Shown in pieces: positions 16,864-22,772 of a DNA stretch of 22,772 bases (position 1 is its first letter; every line of letters begins with the position of its first letter). Origin of the DNA: Clostridia bacterium (GTDB lineage: Bacteria > Bacillota > Clostridia > Oscillospirales > Ruminococcaceae). Location: assembly GCA_026001145.1 (NCBI GenBank), contig BNZN01000012.1, positions 1-22,772 of the forward strand, given 5' to 3'. The position numbers and the translations under genes were made by a program. The notes below the pieces were generated by a model, which was given only the letters and a program-made list of their open reading frames with translations, did not search any database and was not told the origin of the DNA.

Positions 16864-17307
16864 ATGGATATGACATGGATATGGTTGGCAGTTATGATTG
16901 TTGCTTTTATTGTTGAAGTGGTTACAGTACAGATAGTTGCGATTTGTTTTGCATTTGCCGCATTAGTTGCTCTTGTTTTTGAATTGGTTTGGCCGTCGAT
17001 GTCGATCTATGTGCAATTTGTTACCTTCGTGTTATCTACTTCAATAATGTTGGTGTTTACTAGACCGATTGTGAAAAGGATGATGAGCTTTCCCAAAGAA
17101 GATACCAATCTGGGTAGATATATAGGGAAAACCGGGAAAGTAATCACAGAAATAAACAACTCTTTAGGTGAAGGGCAAGTTTATGTTGCTGGGATGGTTT
17201 GGAGCGCAACGTCCCGTGATGGCACTGTGATAAGTGTTGGTCAAAGTGTTGTTATAAGAGATATTGTTGGCGTGAAAGTAATTGTTGATGTTAAAACAGA
17301 AAGGTAG
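16864..17307 (+). CDS. NfeD-like membrane protein
   Basis: This 147-residue protein has two or three N-terminal membrane segments (about residues 5-70) and a C-terminal OB-fold domain of the NfeD type. The latter is recognised by GKTGKVITEINNSLGEGQVYVAG and then MVWSATSRDGTVISVGQSVV and IRDIVGVKVIVDV. NfeD proteins of this short form are coded beside SPFH/stomatin partners, and the next gene is one. They are thought to act together in membrane microdomain or membrane protein quality control. The ATG at 16864 is seven bases after AAGGAG; the TTG at 16849 is upstream of that site. Confidence 0.9.
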   Translation: MDMTWIWLAVMIVAFIVEVVTVQIVAICFAFAALVALVFELVWPSMSIYVQFVTFVLSTSIMLVFTRPIVKRMMSFPKEDTNLGRYIGKTGKVITEINNSLGEGQVYVAGMVWSATSRDGTVISVGQSVVIRDIVGVKVIVDVKTER

Positions 17308-17317
17308 AGATTAAAAA

Positions 17318-18229
17318 ATGATAGATGCTACTATGATTTTTTTCGGGTTGATTATTGGTGGTTTGCTGGTGATTGCGGCTAGCATTAAAATTGTCCCGCA
17401 AGCGTATGCATATGTTGTTGAGCGATTGGGAGCTTATTACACGACTTGGGAAACGGGGTTTCACGTTTTAATTCCTTTTGTTGATAGGGCTTCGACAGTT
17501 GTGTGTCTGAAGGAACAGGTTGTGGATTTTCCGCCACAGGCCGTGATAACGCGTGATAACGTTACCATGCAGATTGATACTGTAATTTATTTTCAGATAA
17601 CCGATCCGAAGCTGTATGTGTATGGGGTGGAGGAGCCGATTTCAGCGATAGAGAACCTTTCAGCAACAACTTTGAGAAACATAATAGGTGATCTTGAACT
17701 GGACCACACCTTAACATCAAGGGATGTTATAAATACAAAAATACGAATTATTTTGGATGAAGCAACAGATGCGTGGGGAATCAAGGTGAATCGAGTTGAG
17801 CTTAAGAATATCTTGCCACCACGTGAAATTCAGGACGCGATGGAAAAACAAATGAAGGCTGAACGTGAAAGAAGAGCCAAAATCCTGGAGGCCGAAGGCG
17901 AAAAACGAAGTGAAATTTTGATTGCAGAAGGGCACAAAGAAGCGGTGATTCTTAAGGCTGATGCGGCCCGTGAAACCAAAATCAGAGAGGCTCAAGGAGA
18001 AGCTGATGCAATTCGTTTGGTGCAGAGAGCTTATGCAGACAGCCTGAAAATGCTAAACGAGACCGAGCCGACAAAGGCTGTGATTGCGCTCAAAAGCTTG
18101 GAAGCTTTTGAGAAGGCTGCGGACGGCAAGGCAACGAAAATCATTATTCCGTCGGAGATGCAGTCGATGTCTGCTTTGACCGTGGCGCTAAGAGAATCCT
18201 TGGTTGAAAATTCGAATTTGGCGCAATAA
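17318..18229 (+). CDS. SPFH/stomatin-family membrane protein (QmcA-like)
   Basis: This 303-residue protein has an N-terminal membrane anchor (residues 4-26), the SPFH domain (about 25-190; IVPQAYAYVVERLGAYYTTW, then DRASTVVCLKEQVVDFPPQA) and a long Glu/Ala/Lys coiled coil (about 180-235; repeated AEGEKR/AEGHKEA/AQGEADA units) that supports oligomerisation. Length and layout match QmcA/YbbK rather than HflK/HflC or flotillin. It follows nfeD by 10 bases, the usual partner arrangement. The ribosome binding site is weak (AAAGGTAGAGA overlapping the nfeD stop), suggesting coupled translation. Confidence 0.93.
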   Translation: MIDATMIFFGLIIGGLLVIAASIKIVPQAYAYVVERLGAYYTTWETGFHVLIPFVDRASTVVCLKEQVVDFPPQAVITRDNVTMQIDTVIYFQITDPKLYVYGVEEPISAIENLSATTLRNIIGDLELDHTLTSRDVINTKIRIILDEATDAWGIKVNRVELKNILPPREIQDAMEKQMKAERERRAKILEAEGEKRSEILIAEGHKEAVILKADAARETKIREAQGEADAIRLVQRAYADSLKMLNETEPTKAVIALKSLEAFEKAADGKATKIIIPSEMQSMSALTVALRESLVENSNLAQ

Positions 18230-18247
18230 AAAGGGAATTGATAAAAG

Positions 18248-18664
18248 ATGAAAAAGACGTTGCTGAGCGTTCTTTTGTGCTTTGCTTGTGTGTCTAATGT
18301 GGTCAGTGCTGCTCACAAAAACACACCAAAACCTTATTTTTGGAACTTAACCCCAGACGAATTTATGGAAATTAACCCGTGGGGCTCTATGGATAGGGAC
18401 TATTGGTACCACTGGTATACCAAGCACCCAGAGCAGAAACCTGCCGATTATGAGATGATACCTGGTGTTGGCATAAATCCTGGGGCGAAAGAATTTATAA
18501 AACTTAATCCTGACATTCCGGAAAAAATAAAACAAAAGATGCTCAAAAAAAGTAAAAAGAAGCGTCATCGAGCAAGCAAGAATAGGAACCAACGAGCGCG
18601 CAAACATAAACGGCGCGGGAACCGGCGCGCGCGACATCGCAAAAACACAGCCACAACAAAATAA
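18248..18664 (+). CDS. Small secreted protein with polybasic C-terminus
   Basis: I do not recognise a family. The 138-residue protein has a clear signal peptide (KKTLLSVLLCFACVSNVVSA, cleavage likely after VSA at residue 21). The Trp/Tyr/Pro-rich middle (PYFWNLTPDEFMEINPWGSM, then DRDYWYHWYTKHPEQKP) contains the similar units LTPDEFMEINP and GAKEFIKLNPD. The C-terminal 40 residues are almost all Lys, Arg, His and Asn. Such a tail could bind wall polymers, nucleic acid or membranes outside the cell. AAGGGA lies upstream of ATG 18248. It ends just before a strong terminator and may be the last gene of the SPFH transcript. Confidence 0.7.
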   Translation: MKKTLLSVLLCFACVSNVVSAAHKNTPKPYFWNLTPDEFMEINPWGSMDRDYWYHWYTKHPEQKPADYEMIPGVGINPGAKEFIKLNPDIPEKIKQKMLKKSKKKRHRASKNRNQRARKHKRRGNRRARHRKNTATTK

Positions 18665-18672
18665 GGAGCGAT

Positions 18673-18724
18673 AAAAAACGAACCTCCTGATGCAATTTTC
18701 TTGCGAGACGGAGGAACGTTTTTT
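18673..18724. terminator. Bidirectional rho-independent terminator
   Basis: AAAAAACG and CCTCC at 18673-18687 pair with GGAGG and CGTTTTTT at 18710-18724, with a two-base A/A mismatch in the middle; an inner GCAA/TTGC pair lies in the loop. A T-run ends the hairpin on both strands, so it can serve both the rightward gene ending at 18664 and the leftward gene ending at 18764. Confidence 0.75.
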
Positions 18725-18763
18725 GTTTTCTCTTTTGTTGACCAACCCTGAAATCAATTTTGG

Positions 18764-19078
18764 TTAGTCTTTTTCGACTGGTTCTGCGTGATCGCCTTTT
18801 TTCTGTTCGCTGCGTTGTTCTTCGGTATGATCTCTTTGTCTTCGGGCGCGATTTCTTTCTCTGGGACCTCTGTCATAGCACCTGTGCCTTGGTGGTCGGC
18901 ATTCACTAAACCTATGAATGCCATTTTTCATTTCGTGATTGACATTAAAAAGCATGCAAAACGTAAGAATGCTAAAAGCCAGATTTGCCCCAACCATTAA
19001 ATGCAGATATTTGCATCGAGATTTTGGGTTGCATCCGGAGCTTTCTGTTACCTCTTCGATTTTGTTGGGTTCACTCAT
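18764..19078 (-). CDS. Single-span membrane protein with Arg-rich tail
   Basis: I do not recognise this 104-residue protein. It has an acidic N-terminus with two cysteines (GCNPKSRC), one hydrophobic span (about residues 25-47, YLHLMVGANLAFSILTFCML), then a highly charged tail rich in Arg, Asp, Glu, Gln and His with two more cysteines (SECRPPRHRCYD). The start is ATG 19078, with GGGGGGA six bases upstream on the minus strand; GTG 19093 lies in that site. It is convergent with the secreted basic protein and shares a terminator with it. Its promoter region carries the motif also found before the leftward HTH operon near 1930, suggesting common control. Confidence 0.6.
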   Translation of the reverse strand: MSEPNKIEEVTESSGCNPKSRCKYLHLMVGANLAFSILTFCMLFNVNHEMKNGIHRFSECRPPRHRCYDRGPRERNRARRQRDHTEEQRSEQKKGDHAEPVEKD

Positions 19079-19113
19079 AATATTTCCCCCCACGAATTTA
19101 AGTTTATTGTATA

Positions 19114-19133
19114 TTTCACACTATGTGATTTAT
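19114..19133 (-). promoter_or_regulatory. Candidate operator shared with 1924-1943
   Basis: The core CACACTATGTGAT has the same half-sites as the copy near 1930 (17 of 20 bases equal). It begins directly after the -10 region of the leftward promoter and abuts a perfect 12-base palindrome, TATGATATCATA, at 19131-19142. Confidence 0.5.
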
Positions 19134-19160
19134 GATATCATAGAAAATGGAGTTTGTCTA
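19132..19160 (-). promoter_or_regulatory. Promoter of the leftward Arg-rich membrane gene
   Basis: On the minus strand TAGACA (19160-19155) and TATCAT (19137-19132) are 17 bases apart, each 5 of 6 to consensus. The -10 lies inside the palindrome TATGATATCATA. The gene starts about 54 bases downstream. The rest of the 317-base gap 19079-19395 is AT-rich with no gene seen. Confidence 0.6.
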
Positions 19161-19315
19161 CCTTTGATTTAAAATTCTCGAAACAAATGCTATCCCTATC
19201 GTTGCCACTACAAAACATACCGTTTCTGTATTTTGCACAAAATATCCTAAAATTTGTAAATATTTATCGTAAATTTAGATTATTGCACTAAATTAACTAT
19301 TGTGCGAGAATAGGA

Positions 19316-19344
19316 TTGACATGCCAACAGTATTATGATAAACT
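19316..19344 (+). promoter_or_regulatory. Promoter of the secreted Cys-rich gene
   Basis: A perfect TTGACA at 19316-19321 and TAAACT at 19339-19344 are 17 bases apart, about 50 bases before ATG 19396. An imperfect inverted repeat, TTGCAC (19283-19288) and GTGCGA (19302-19307), lies just upstream and could be a regulator site. Confidence 0.6.
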
Positions 19345-19395
19345 TATGGAGATAAGGAATTAATTGGCTCAAAATGGGGAGGGAAGATATTCGGG

Positions 19396-19947
19396 ATGAC
19401 CGGCAAGAAAAACTTGGCGTGGTTGCTTTGCACGGCGGCTTTGGCAACCACTGTGCTTTGGGTACCAACAGTATCAGCTGAATCAAAAAATGTGTTTCTT
19501 GCAGGAGCAAAAAATCTTAGGATGTCAATGAAAACTGTGGAAGATAATGTGTGTGCAATGTCAAATTTCTTAAAGAAACGCGCAGATGCTTGTTTAGAGA
19601 CTTATGAAAAACCAACAGAAGAAGAAAAAGCTTTGGTTGAGCAACTCCCTGTGGCGCATTGCAATTTGGTGAATTCTCTTGATCTGTGTCGTATCCCTAA
19701 TGATTGCTCTTTCGAGAGTTTCGGGATTTTAGCGGAGCGTGCCGACATATTTCATCTCTGACTGGTCGATATTGTTCCCATTCTGGATGACCTGAGGCAA
19801 TGCGCTGACAATGTTGGCTGCAAACTTTTAGCTTCGGCGATAGAGAAATGCAAAAAAGACGTGTTGCAACAAGATGATGATTTGCAAGATGACATTGCGC
19901 GTAATGATGCGGCGCAGTTTGGAATTCAGCAAGGGGAATCATGTTAG
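19396..19947 (+). pseudogene. Secreted Cys-rich protein interrupted by one in-frame TGA
   Basis: The frame opens with a signal peptide (cleavage likely after VSA, residue 28) and codes a Cys-rich helical protein to residue 121, where a TGA stands at 19759-19761. The same frame then stays open for 61 more codons of clearly protein-like sequence (LVDIVPILDDLRQCADNVGC, then ASAIEKCKKDV) to TAG 19945-19947. Cysteines fall on both sides (53, 66, 89, 98, 104 and then 136, 142, 152, 183), with similar spacing style. One base change (TGG, TGC, TGT, CGA or similar) would restore a 183-residue protein. It could be a fresh nonsense mutation, a sequencing error, or a leaky stop: UGA followed by C is a weak stop context. 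No selenocysteine machinery is in view. If termination is strict, the product is 121 residues. GGGGAGGG lies about 13 bases before the ATG. Confidence 0.65.
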
Positions 19948-20030
19948 GATAAATGTATATTTGCGTAAGGAGCATGGAGGAGAAGAGCTGAGTGGGTTTG
20001 GTTGCTAAATTTTAGAAAGGATGTGTTTTT

Positions 20031-21581
20031 ATGAATTGCAAAAAAAGATTGCAAAAAGCATTGTGCATAGCTCTCGTGGTAGCAAGTGTTTTTTCAATGA
20101 TTACGCCAGTCTCTTGTGCTGGAAGTCTAAATTTGTTTAAACAAGAGAACGGATTTTGGGGAGTAGAAGTGACTTGTGATGCGAAAAATTCAAAACATAA
20201 TAACGTAGGTGGTGACAGGTGGAATTATAAAGACCGTTATGTGATCTCTTTGTTGGAAGAAAAGAACAAAGAAGCAACAGGTGCCATAGATTTATGGACG
20301 AAAAATGTACCGCTAGGATTCTGTATGCACTGGCAGGCACGTGAAGCGGGATCTTCACAGGGGCATCATCAAAAATCTTGGATAGTTATTGTTCCAAAGG
20401 GGGTGTCAGTTTTTGATGCACTTGCTCAAGCAAATCCCTCTCTAAGGAGACATCTAGACAGATGTAATCAGATACCAACGCGTTGTCGATGCGGAACGGA
20501 AATGTGGACAGAAAGTGCGATGAAACATGTGCCGATTTGTGCCAATCAAGTTCTCCTTCCGCAGCATTCTATAGGTGGAGGAACAATCAGCACGATCGAG
20601 ATTGATGTTATAGGAAGACATACGCTCACGGCTCGTGCGGTTTTTGAGGCCCAAGAGAGGGCTACACGGCACGCTAGCATGGACAGAGCTGTTCAACAAG
20701 CCCTCACTGCTGCGCAGAATAGCATAACGAGGGCTATTACCCTGCCAAAAGGGCCCTATAGAGTATTTGTTCCCAAAAACCGTTTGGAACCAGGCCCAGA
20801 GTACGATATTGTGAATGGCTTGCTTGGCATGAATCGTGATGTTTTTTTACGTGCACTTAAGTTGACAAAAGGTGTCGCGATGGTGCGTGCTCTGTTTGGA
20901 AGCTGCCAGGAGGCGCTTTTGTGGCGATCCCATCATTTTGCGCAAAAGATTCTAAGGGTGGTTTTGCCAAAAAATACAGGATACGAAAGCAGCAGGCGAG
21001 AATCTCTATATAATCTATACACGCGTGAGTTTCGATGGTTGCAGCAAGCAATTAATTCGAAACTATTAAGAGTGGATTCGATAAAGCGCACAGATTTCGC
21101 TGCATGCCAAGCGGCAGACGATGCCGAGCGAGCATGCGGCTTGGAGAACGCAACCAATACTGATTGGCAAAAAACAATAATCTCACATGTATTAAATATG
21201 CTTAAAAGTTTGAATGCAACGAATGGTGCTGCAGTTAGCGTACGGGAACAAAATGCAAGAGCCATCACAAAATGGGAAGCGGGCAGCAACAAGAACATAG
21301 AGTCATTCATAGAACAAGCACAGGGAATTTGTGAGAACATGGTGGGAACTGCCGTTGAACAAAAACTGCAACAAACGGCGAGTGATTACGTGTACAACGG
21401 AACCGCAGGCGTTTTTGCTTTGAATCCTACTATCTGTTGGGAGAAAAATGCTTATTGCATGCACTACACAAACGAAAAACTTATCACCTTGTTGTTCCAC
21501 ATACTTGCACGCAAGCATGTGGACGAATTCTTAAAGGGAAACGCCATTGTGATTCTTCTTCCGAAAGCAAATGACGAATGA
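20031..21581 (+). CDS. Large secreted Cys-rich protein of unknown function
   Basis: I do not recognise any domain in this 516-residue protein. It has an N-terminal signal peptide (basic MNCKKRLQK, then hydrophobic to about 28; cleavage likely after SCA at residue 30). The mature part has twelve cysteines (49, 98, 145, 152, 154, 170, 292, 359, 369, 434, 469, 476), an even number consistent with disulfides. Residues 41-240 look beta-rich; about 205-460 look mostly helical with many Ala, Gln and Arg (VFEAQERATRHASMDRAVQQ). There is no cell-wall sorting signal and no C-terminal membrane anchor. The ATG at 20031 has AAAGGATG upstream. It follows the interrupted Cys-rich gene by 83 bases and ends before a strong terminator, so the two are probably one transcript and may work together outside the cell. 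Confidence 0.75.
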   Translation: MNCKKRLQKALCIALVVASVFSMITPVSCAGSLNLFKQENGFWGVEVTCDAKNSKHNNVGGDRWNYKDRYVISLLEEKNKEATGAIDLWTKNVPLGFCMHWQAREAGSSQGHHQKSWIVIVPKGVSVFDALAQANPSLRRHLDRCNQIPTRCRCGTEMWTESAMKHVPICANQVLLPQHSIGGGTISTIEIDVIGRHTLTARAVFEAQERATRHASMDRAVQQALTAAQNSITRAITLPKGPYRVFVPKNRLEPGPEYDIVNGLLGMNRDVFLRALKLTKGVAMVRALFGSCQEALLWRSHHFAQKILRVVLPKNTGYESSRRESLYNLYTREFRWLQQAINSKLLRVDSIKRTDFAACQAADDAERACGLENATNTDWQKTIISHVLNMLKSLNATNGAAVSVREQNARAITKWEAGSNKNIESFIEQAQGICENMVGTAVEQKLQQTASDYVYNGTAGVFALNPTICWEKNAYCMHYTNEKLITLLFHILARKHVDEFLKGNAIVILLPKANDE

Positions 21582-21639
21582 ACTAAGCATGAACAACGTG
21601 ACAGTTAAGTTGGGAACCATTAAAGAAGCCAATTCATAG

Positions 21640-21675
21640 AAAACATCTTGGGACCACCGTTCTGAGGTGTTTTTT
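21640..21675 (+). terminator. Rho-independent terminator
   Basis: A 15-pair stem (21640-21654 with 21659-21673, counting G-U pairs) with the four-base loop CACC is followed by a T-run to 21675. It closes the secreted-protein transcript, 58 bases after its last gene. Confidence 0.85.
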
Positions 21676-21712
21676 GTGTTATTTAATATCTCAAGCAAAT
21701 TTGAATTTCTAT

Positions 21713-21741
21713 TTGACATGGCAAATAGCTTGTGGTAACAT
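21713..21741 (+). promoter_or_regulatory. Promoter of the TSCPD/GGGtGRT pair
   Basis: A perfect TTGACA at 21713-21718 and TAACAT at 21736-21741 are 17 bases apart. Transcription would begin near 21748, leaving about 78 bases before the family-typical start at 21826. Confidence 0.55.
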
Positions 21742-21825
21742 CATATACGGGAAATAAACTGTTTGATGATTATGAGACTATGGATAGTGGTGATTGTGAT
21801 GATTTATTCACACAAAGTTGAAAAT

Positions 21826-22491
21826 ATGTATTGTGTAGCGAGGGGGCCTGACCACAAAGCGGCACCGATTCCGCAAGAAGGGAATTGGCAGGAAGTTAAA
21901 GAAGTTTCGGATATTTCGGGACTTTCTCACGGCGTTGGGACCTGTGCTCCGCAACAAGGTGCTTGCAAACTTACTCTTAATGTTAAGAGTGGAATTATTC
22001 AGGAAGCTTTGATTGAGACGATTGGTTGTTCCGGAATGACGCATTCTGCGGCAATGGCAGGGGAAATTTTGCAGGGCAAGACTATCCTGGAGGCATTGAA
22101 CACCGACCTTGTTTGTGATGCAATCAATGTGGCGATGCGCGCGATTTTTGAGCAATTGATTTATGGTCGGACTCAAACGGCGTTTTCTGAGGGCGGGTTG
22201 CCGATTGGTTCTTCGTTTTCAGACCTGGGAAGCGAAGGTAGATCTAAAGTGGGAACTGTGTTTGGGACAAAAAAGAATGGTGTTAGGTATCTGGAAACAG
22301 GTGAGGGATACATTATTGATTTGGCGCTTGATGAGAGAAGCGAAGTAATTGGGTATAAGTTTGTCGACATGGGGAAGATGTTGAGGGATATACGGGGTGG
22401 TACCCGCCCGGATGATGCGTTTGAAAGCAACTTGGGTACATACGGACGTTATCATGAAGCTTCGAAATATATAGATCCGCGGGAGGAGTAA
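21826..22491 (+). CDS. TSCPD-domain protein (NifU-like, iron-sulfur scaffold-like)
   Basis: This 221-residue protein belongs to a clostridial family usually labelled as an iron-sulfur cluster assembly scaffold-like protein. It has the conserved opening MYCVARGPDHKAAPIP and the segment DISGLSHGVGTCAPQQGACK, with C40 and C47. C68 lies in ETIGCSGMTHSAAMAGEIL (the TSCPD motif region), and C97 in LNTDLVCDAI. A second half has GGLPIGSSFSDLG and ends in IDPREE. The start at ATG 21826 follows the family; the frame also has TTG 21763 and ATGs at 21766 and 21772, which would add a hydrophobic 21-residue extension not known to me in relatives. No strong ribosome binding site precedes either choice. It is paired with the next gene. 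The biochemical role of the family is not settled. Confidence 0.85.
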   Translation: MYCVARGPDHKAAPIPQEGNWQEVKEVSDISGLSHGVGTCAPQQGACKLTLNVKSGIIQEALIETIGCSGMTHSAAMAGEILQGKTILEALNTDLVCDAINVAMRAIFEQLIYGRTQTAFSEGGLPIGSSFSDLGSEGRSKVGTVFGTKKNGVRYLETGEGYIIDLALDERSEVIGYKFVDMGKMLRDIRGGTRPDDAFESNLGTYGRYHEASKYIDPREE

Positions 22492-22496
22492 GTTTT

Positions 22497-22772
22497 ATGG
22501 TTGATTTTGAAGGGCAAGAAATGAGAGCGTCATCAATAGAAAGTTGCTTGAAAGAGACCGGTTTTGCCAGTTTGGAAGAGGCAAATGAGCTTTGTTTGAC
22601 GCGTGGCATTGACGTGAAAAAAATAGTTAAGGGGATTCAGCCGATTGCTTTTGAGAATGCGGTTTTTGCGTATGTTTTGGGGACGGCTATTGCGCTGAAA
22701 AAAGCTGTGGACATCTGTGATGCCGCGAGGTGGATTGGAGTTGGGTTGCAGGCTTTTTGTGTGCCAGGTTCC
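22497..22772 (+). CDS. GGGtGRT-family protein (C-terminus cut by window end)
   Basis: Only the first 92 residues are in the window; the frame is open to the last base. The visible part matches, from memory of the family, the N-terminus of the roughly 330-residue proteins named after a GGGtGRT motif: SLEEANELCLTRGIDVKKIV, GIQPIAFENAVFAYVLGTAI, then WIGVGLQAFCVPGS. The motif itself lies beyond the window. The ATG at 22497 is about 8 bases from GGGAGGAG, and the gene follows the TSCPD gene by 5 bases, its known partner in clostridia. The function of the pair is unknown, with a link to metal or iron-sulfur chemistry inferred only from the TSCPD partner. Confidence 0.85.
   Translation, partial: MVDFEGQEMRASSIESCLKETGFASLEEANELCLTRGIDVKKIVKGIQPIAFENAVFAYVLGTAIALKKAVDICDAARWIGVGLQAFCVPGS

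Noticed and set aside
18744..18773. Second hairpin, GACCAACC/GGTTAGTC followed by five T.
   Set aside because: It has a C/A mismatch on the plus strand, lies partly inside the leftward gene's end, and the hairpin at 18673-18724 already serves both genes.
19396..19947. Reading UGA as Trp or selenocysteine in this organism.
   Set aside because: RF2 with an SPF motif is present, and many clear genes in the window end in TGA with intact neighbours. Genome-wide recoding is therefore unlikely; a local event remains possible and is kept as a finding.

Overview
The window looks like a piece of a chromosome from a low-to-mid GC Firmicute, most likely class Clostridia (Oscillospirales/Ruminococcaceae-like). 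The grounds are a complete F-type ATP synthase operon with a Na+-type c subunit, a class B sortase, a family-4 uracil-DNA glycosylase, RF2 with a standard UGA stop, frequent TTG/GTG starts with strong AGGAGG-type ribosome binding sites, and a TSCPD/GGGtGRT gene pair typical of anaerobic clostridia. This taxonomic call is inference from gene content; no search was run.

Layout. (1) 1-1211: the end of a TrkA-type K+ uptake regulator, then uracil-DNA glycosylase. (2) 1369-2929: a small regulatory module. A leftward pair (coiled-coil protein plus a sigma-region-4-like HTH protein) diverges from a rightward XRE repressor and ImmA/IrrE metallopeptidase pair, the arrangement used as a repressor/antirepressor switch in integrative elements. 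(3) 2946-6202: a membrane-anchored protein, a chorismate mutase, and two tandem paralogous multi-pass membrane proteins, the first broken by one extra T. (4) 6239-9534: RF2 without its usual programmed frameshift, a RING/zinc-ribbon membrane protein, and a sortase B whose catalytic arginine position is occupied by Glu. (5) 9600-16837: the ATP synthase operon atpI-B-E-F-H-X-A-G-D-C. (6) 16864-18229: an NfeD plus SPFH membrane pair. (7) 18248-21581: an accessory block of unrecognised secreted or membrane proteins (basic tail; single-TM Arg-rich; Cys-rich with an in-frame UGA; 516-residue Cys-rich). (8) 21826-22772: the TSCPD and GGGtGRT pair, the second gene cut by the window end.

The most unusual object is the extra gene X (12293-12589) inside the ATP synthase operon, between atpH and atpA. 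Its first 24 residues resemble the N-terminus of the alpha subunit, and the rest resembles the C-terminal domain of the delta subunit. This is exactly the joint expected if a segment running from the end of atpH into the start of atpA was duplicated in tandem. The copies have diverged but the frame is open and has its own ribosome binding site, so it may be a working stalk-associated protein. A second lead is a 20-base motif (17 of 20 identical) shared by the promoter regions of two distant leftward units, the HTH/coiled-coil pair and the Arg-rich membrane gene; a partial copy lies in the XRE promoter.
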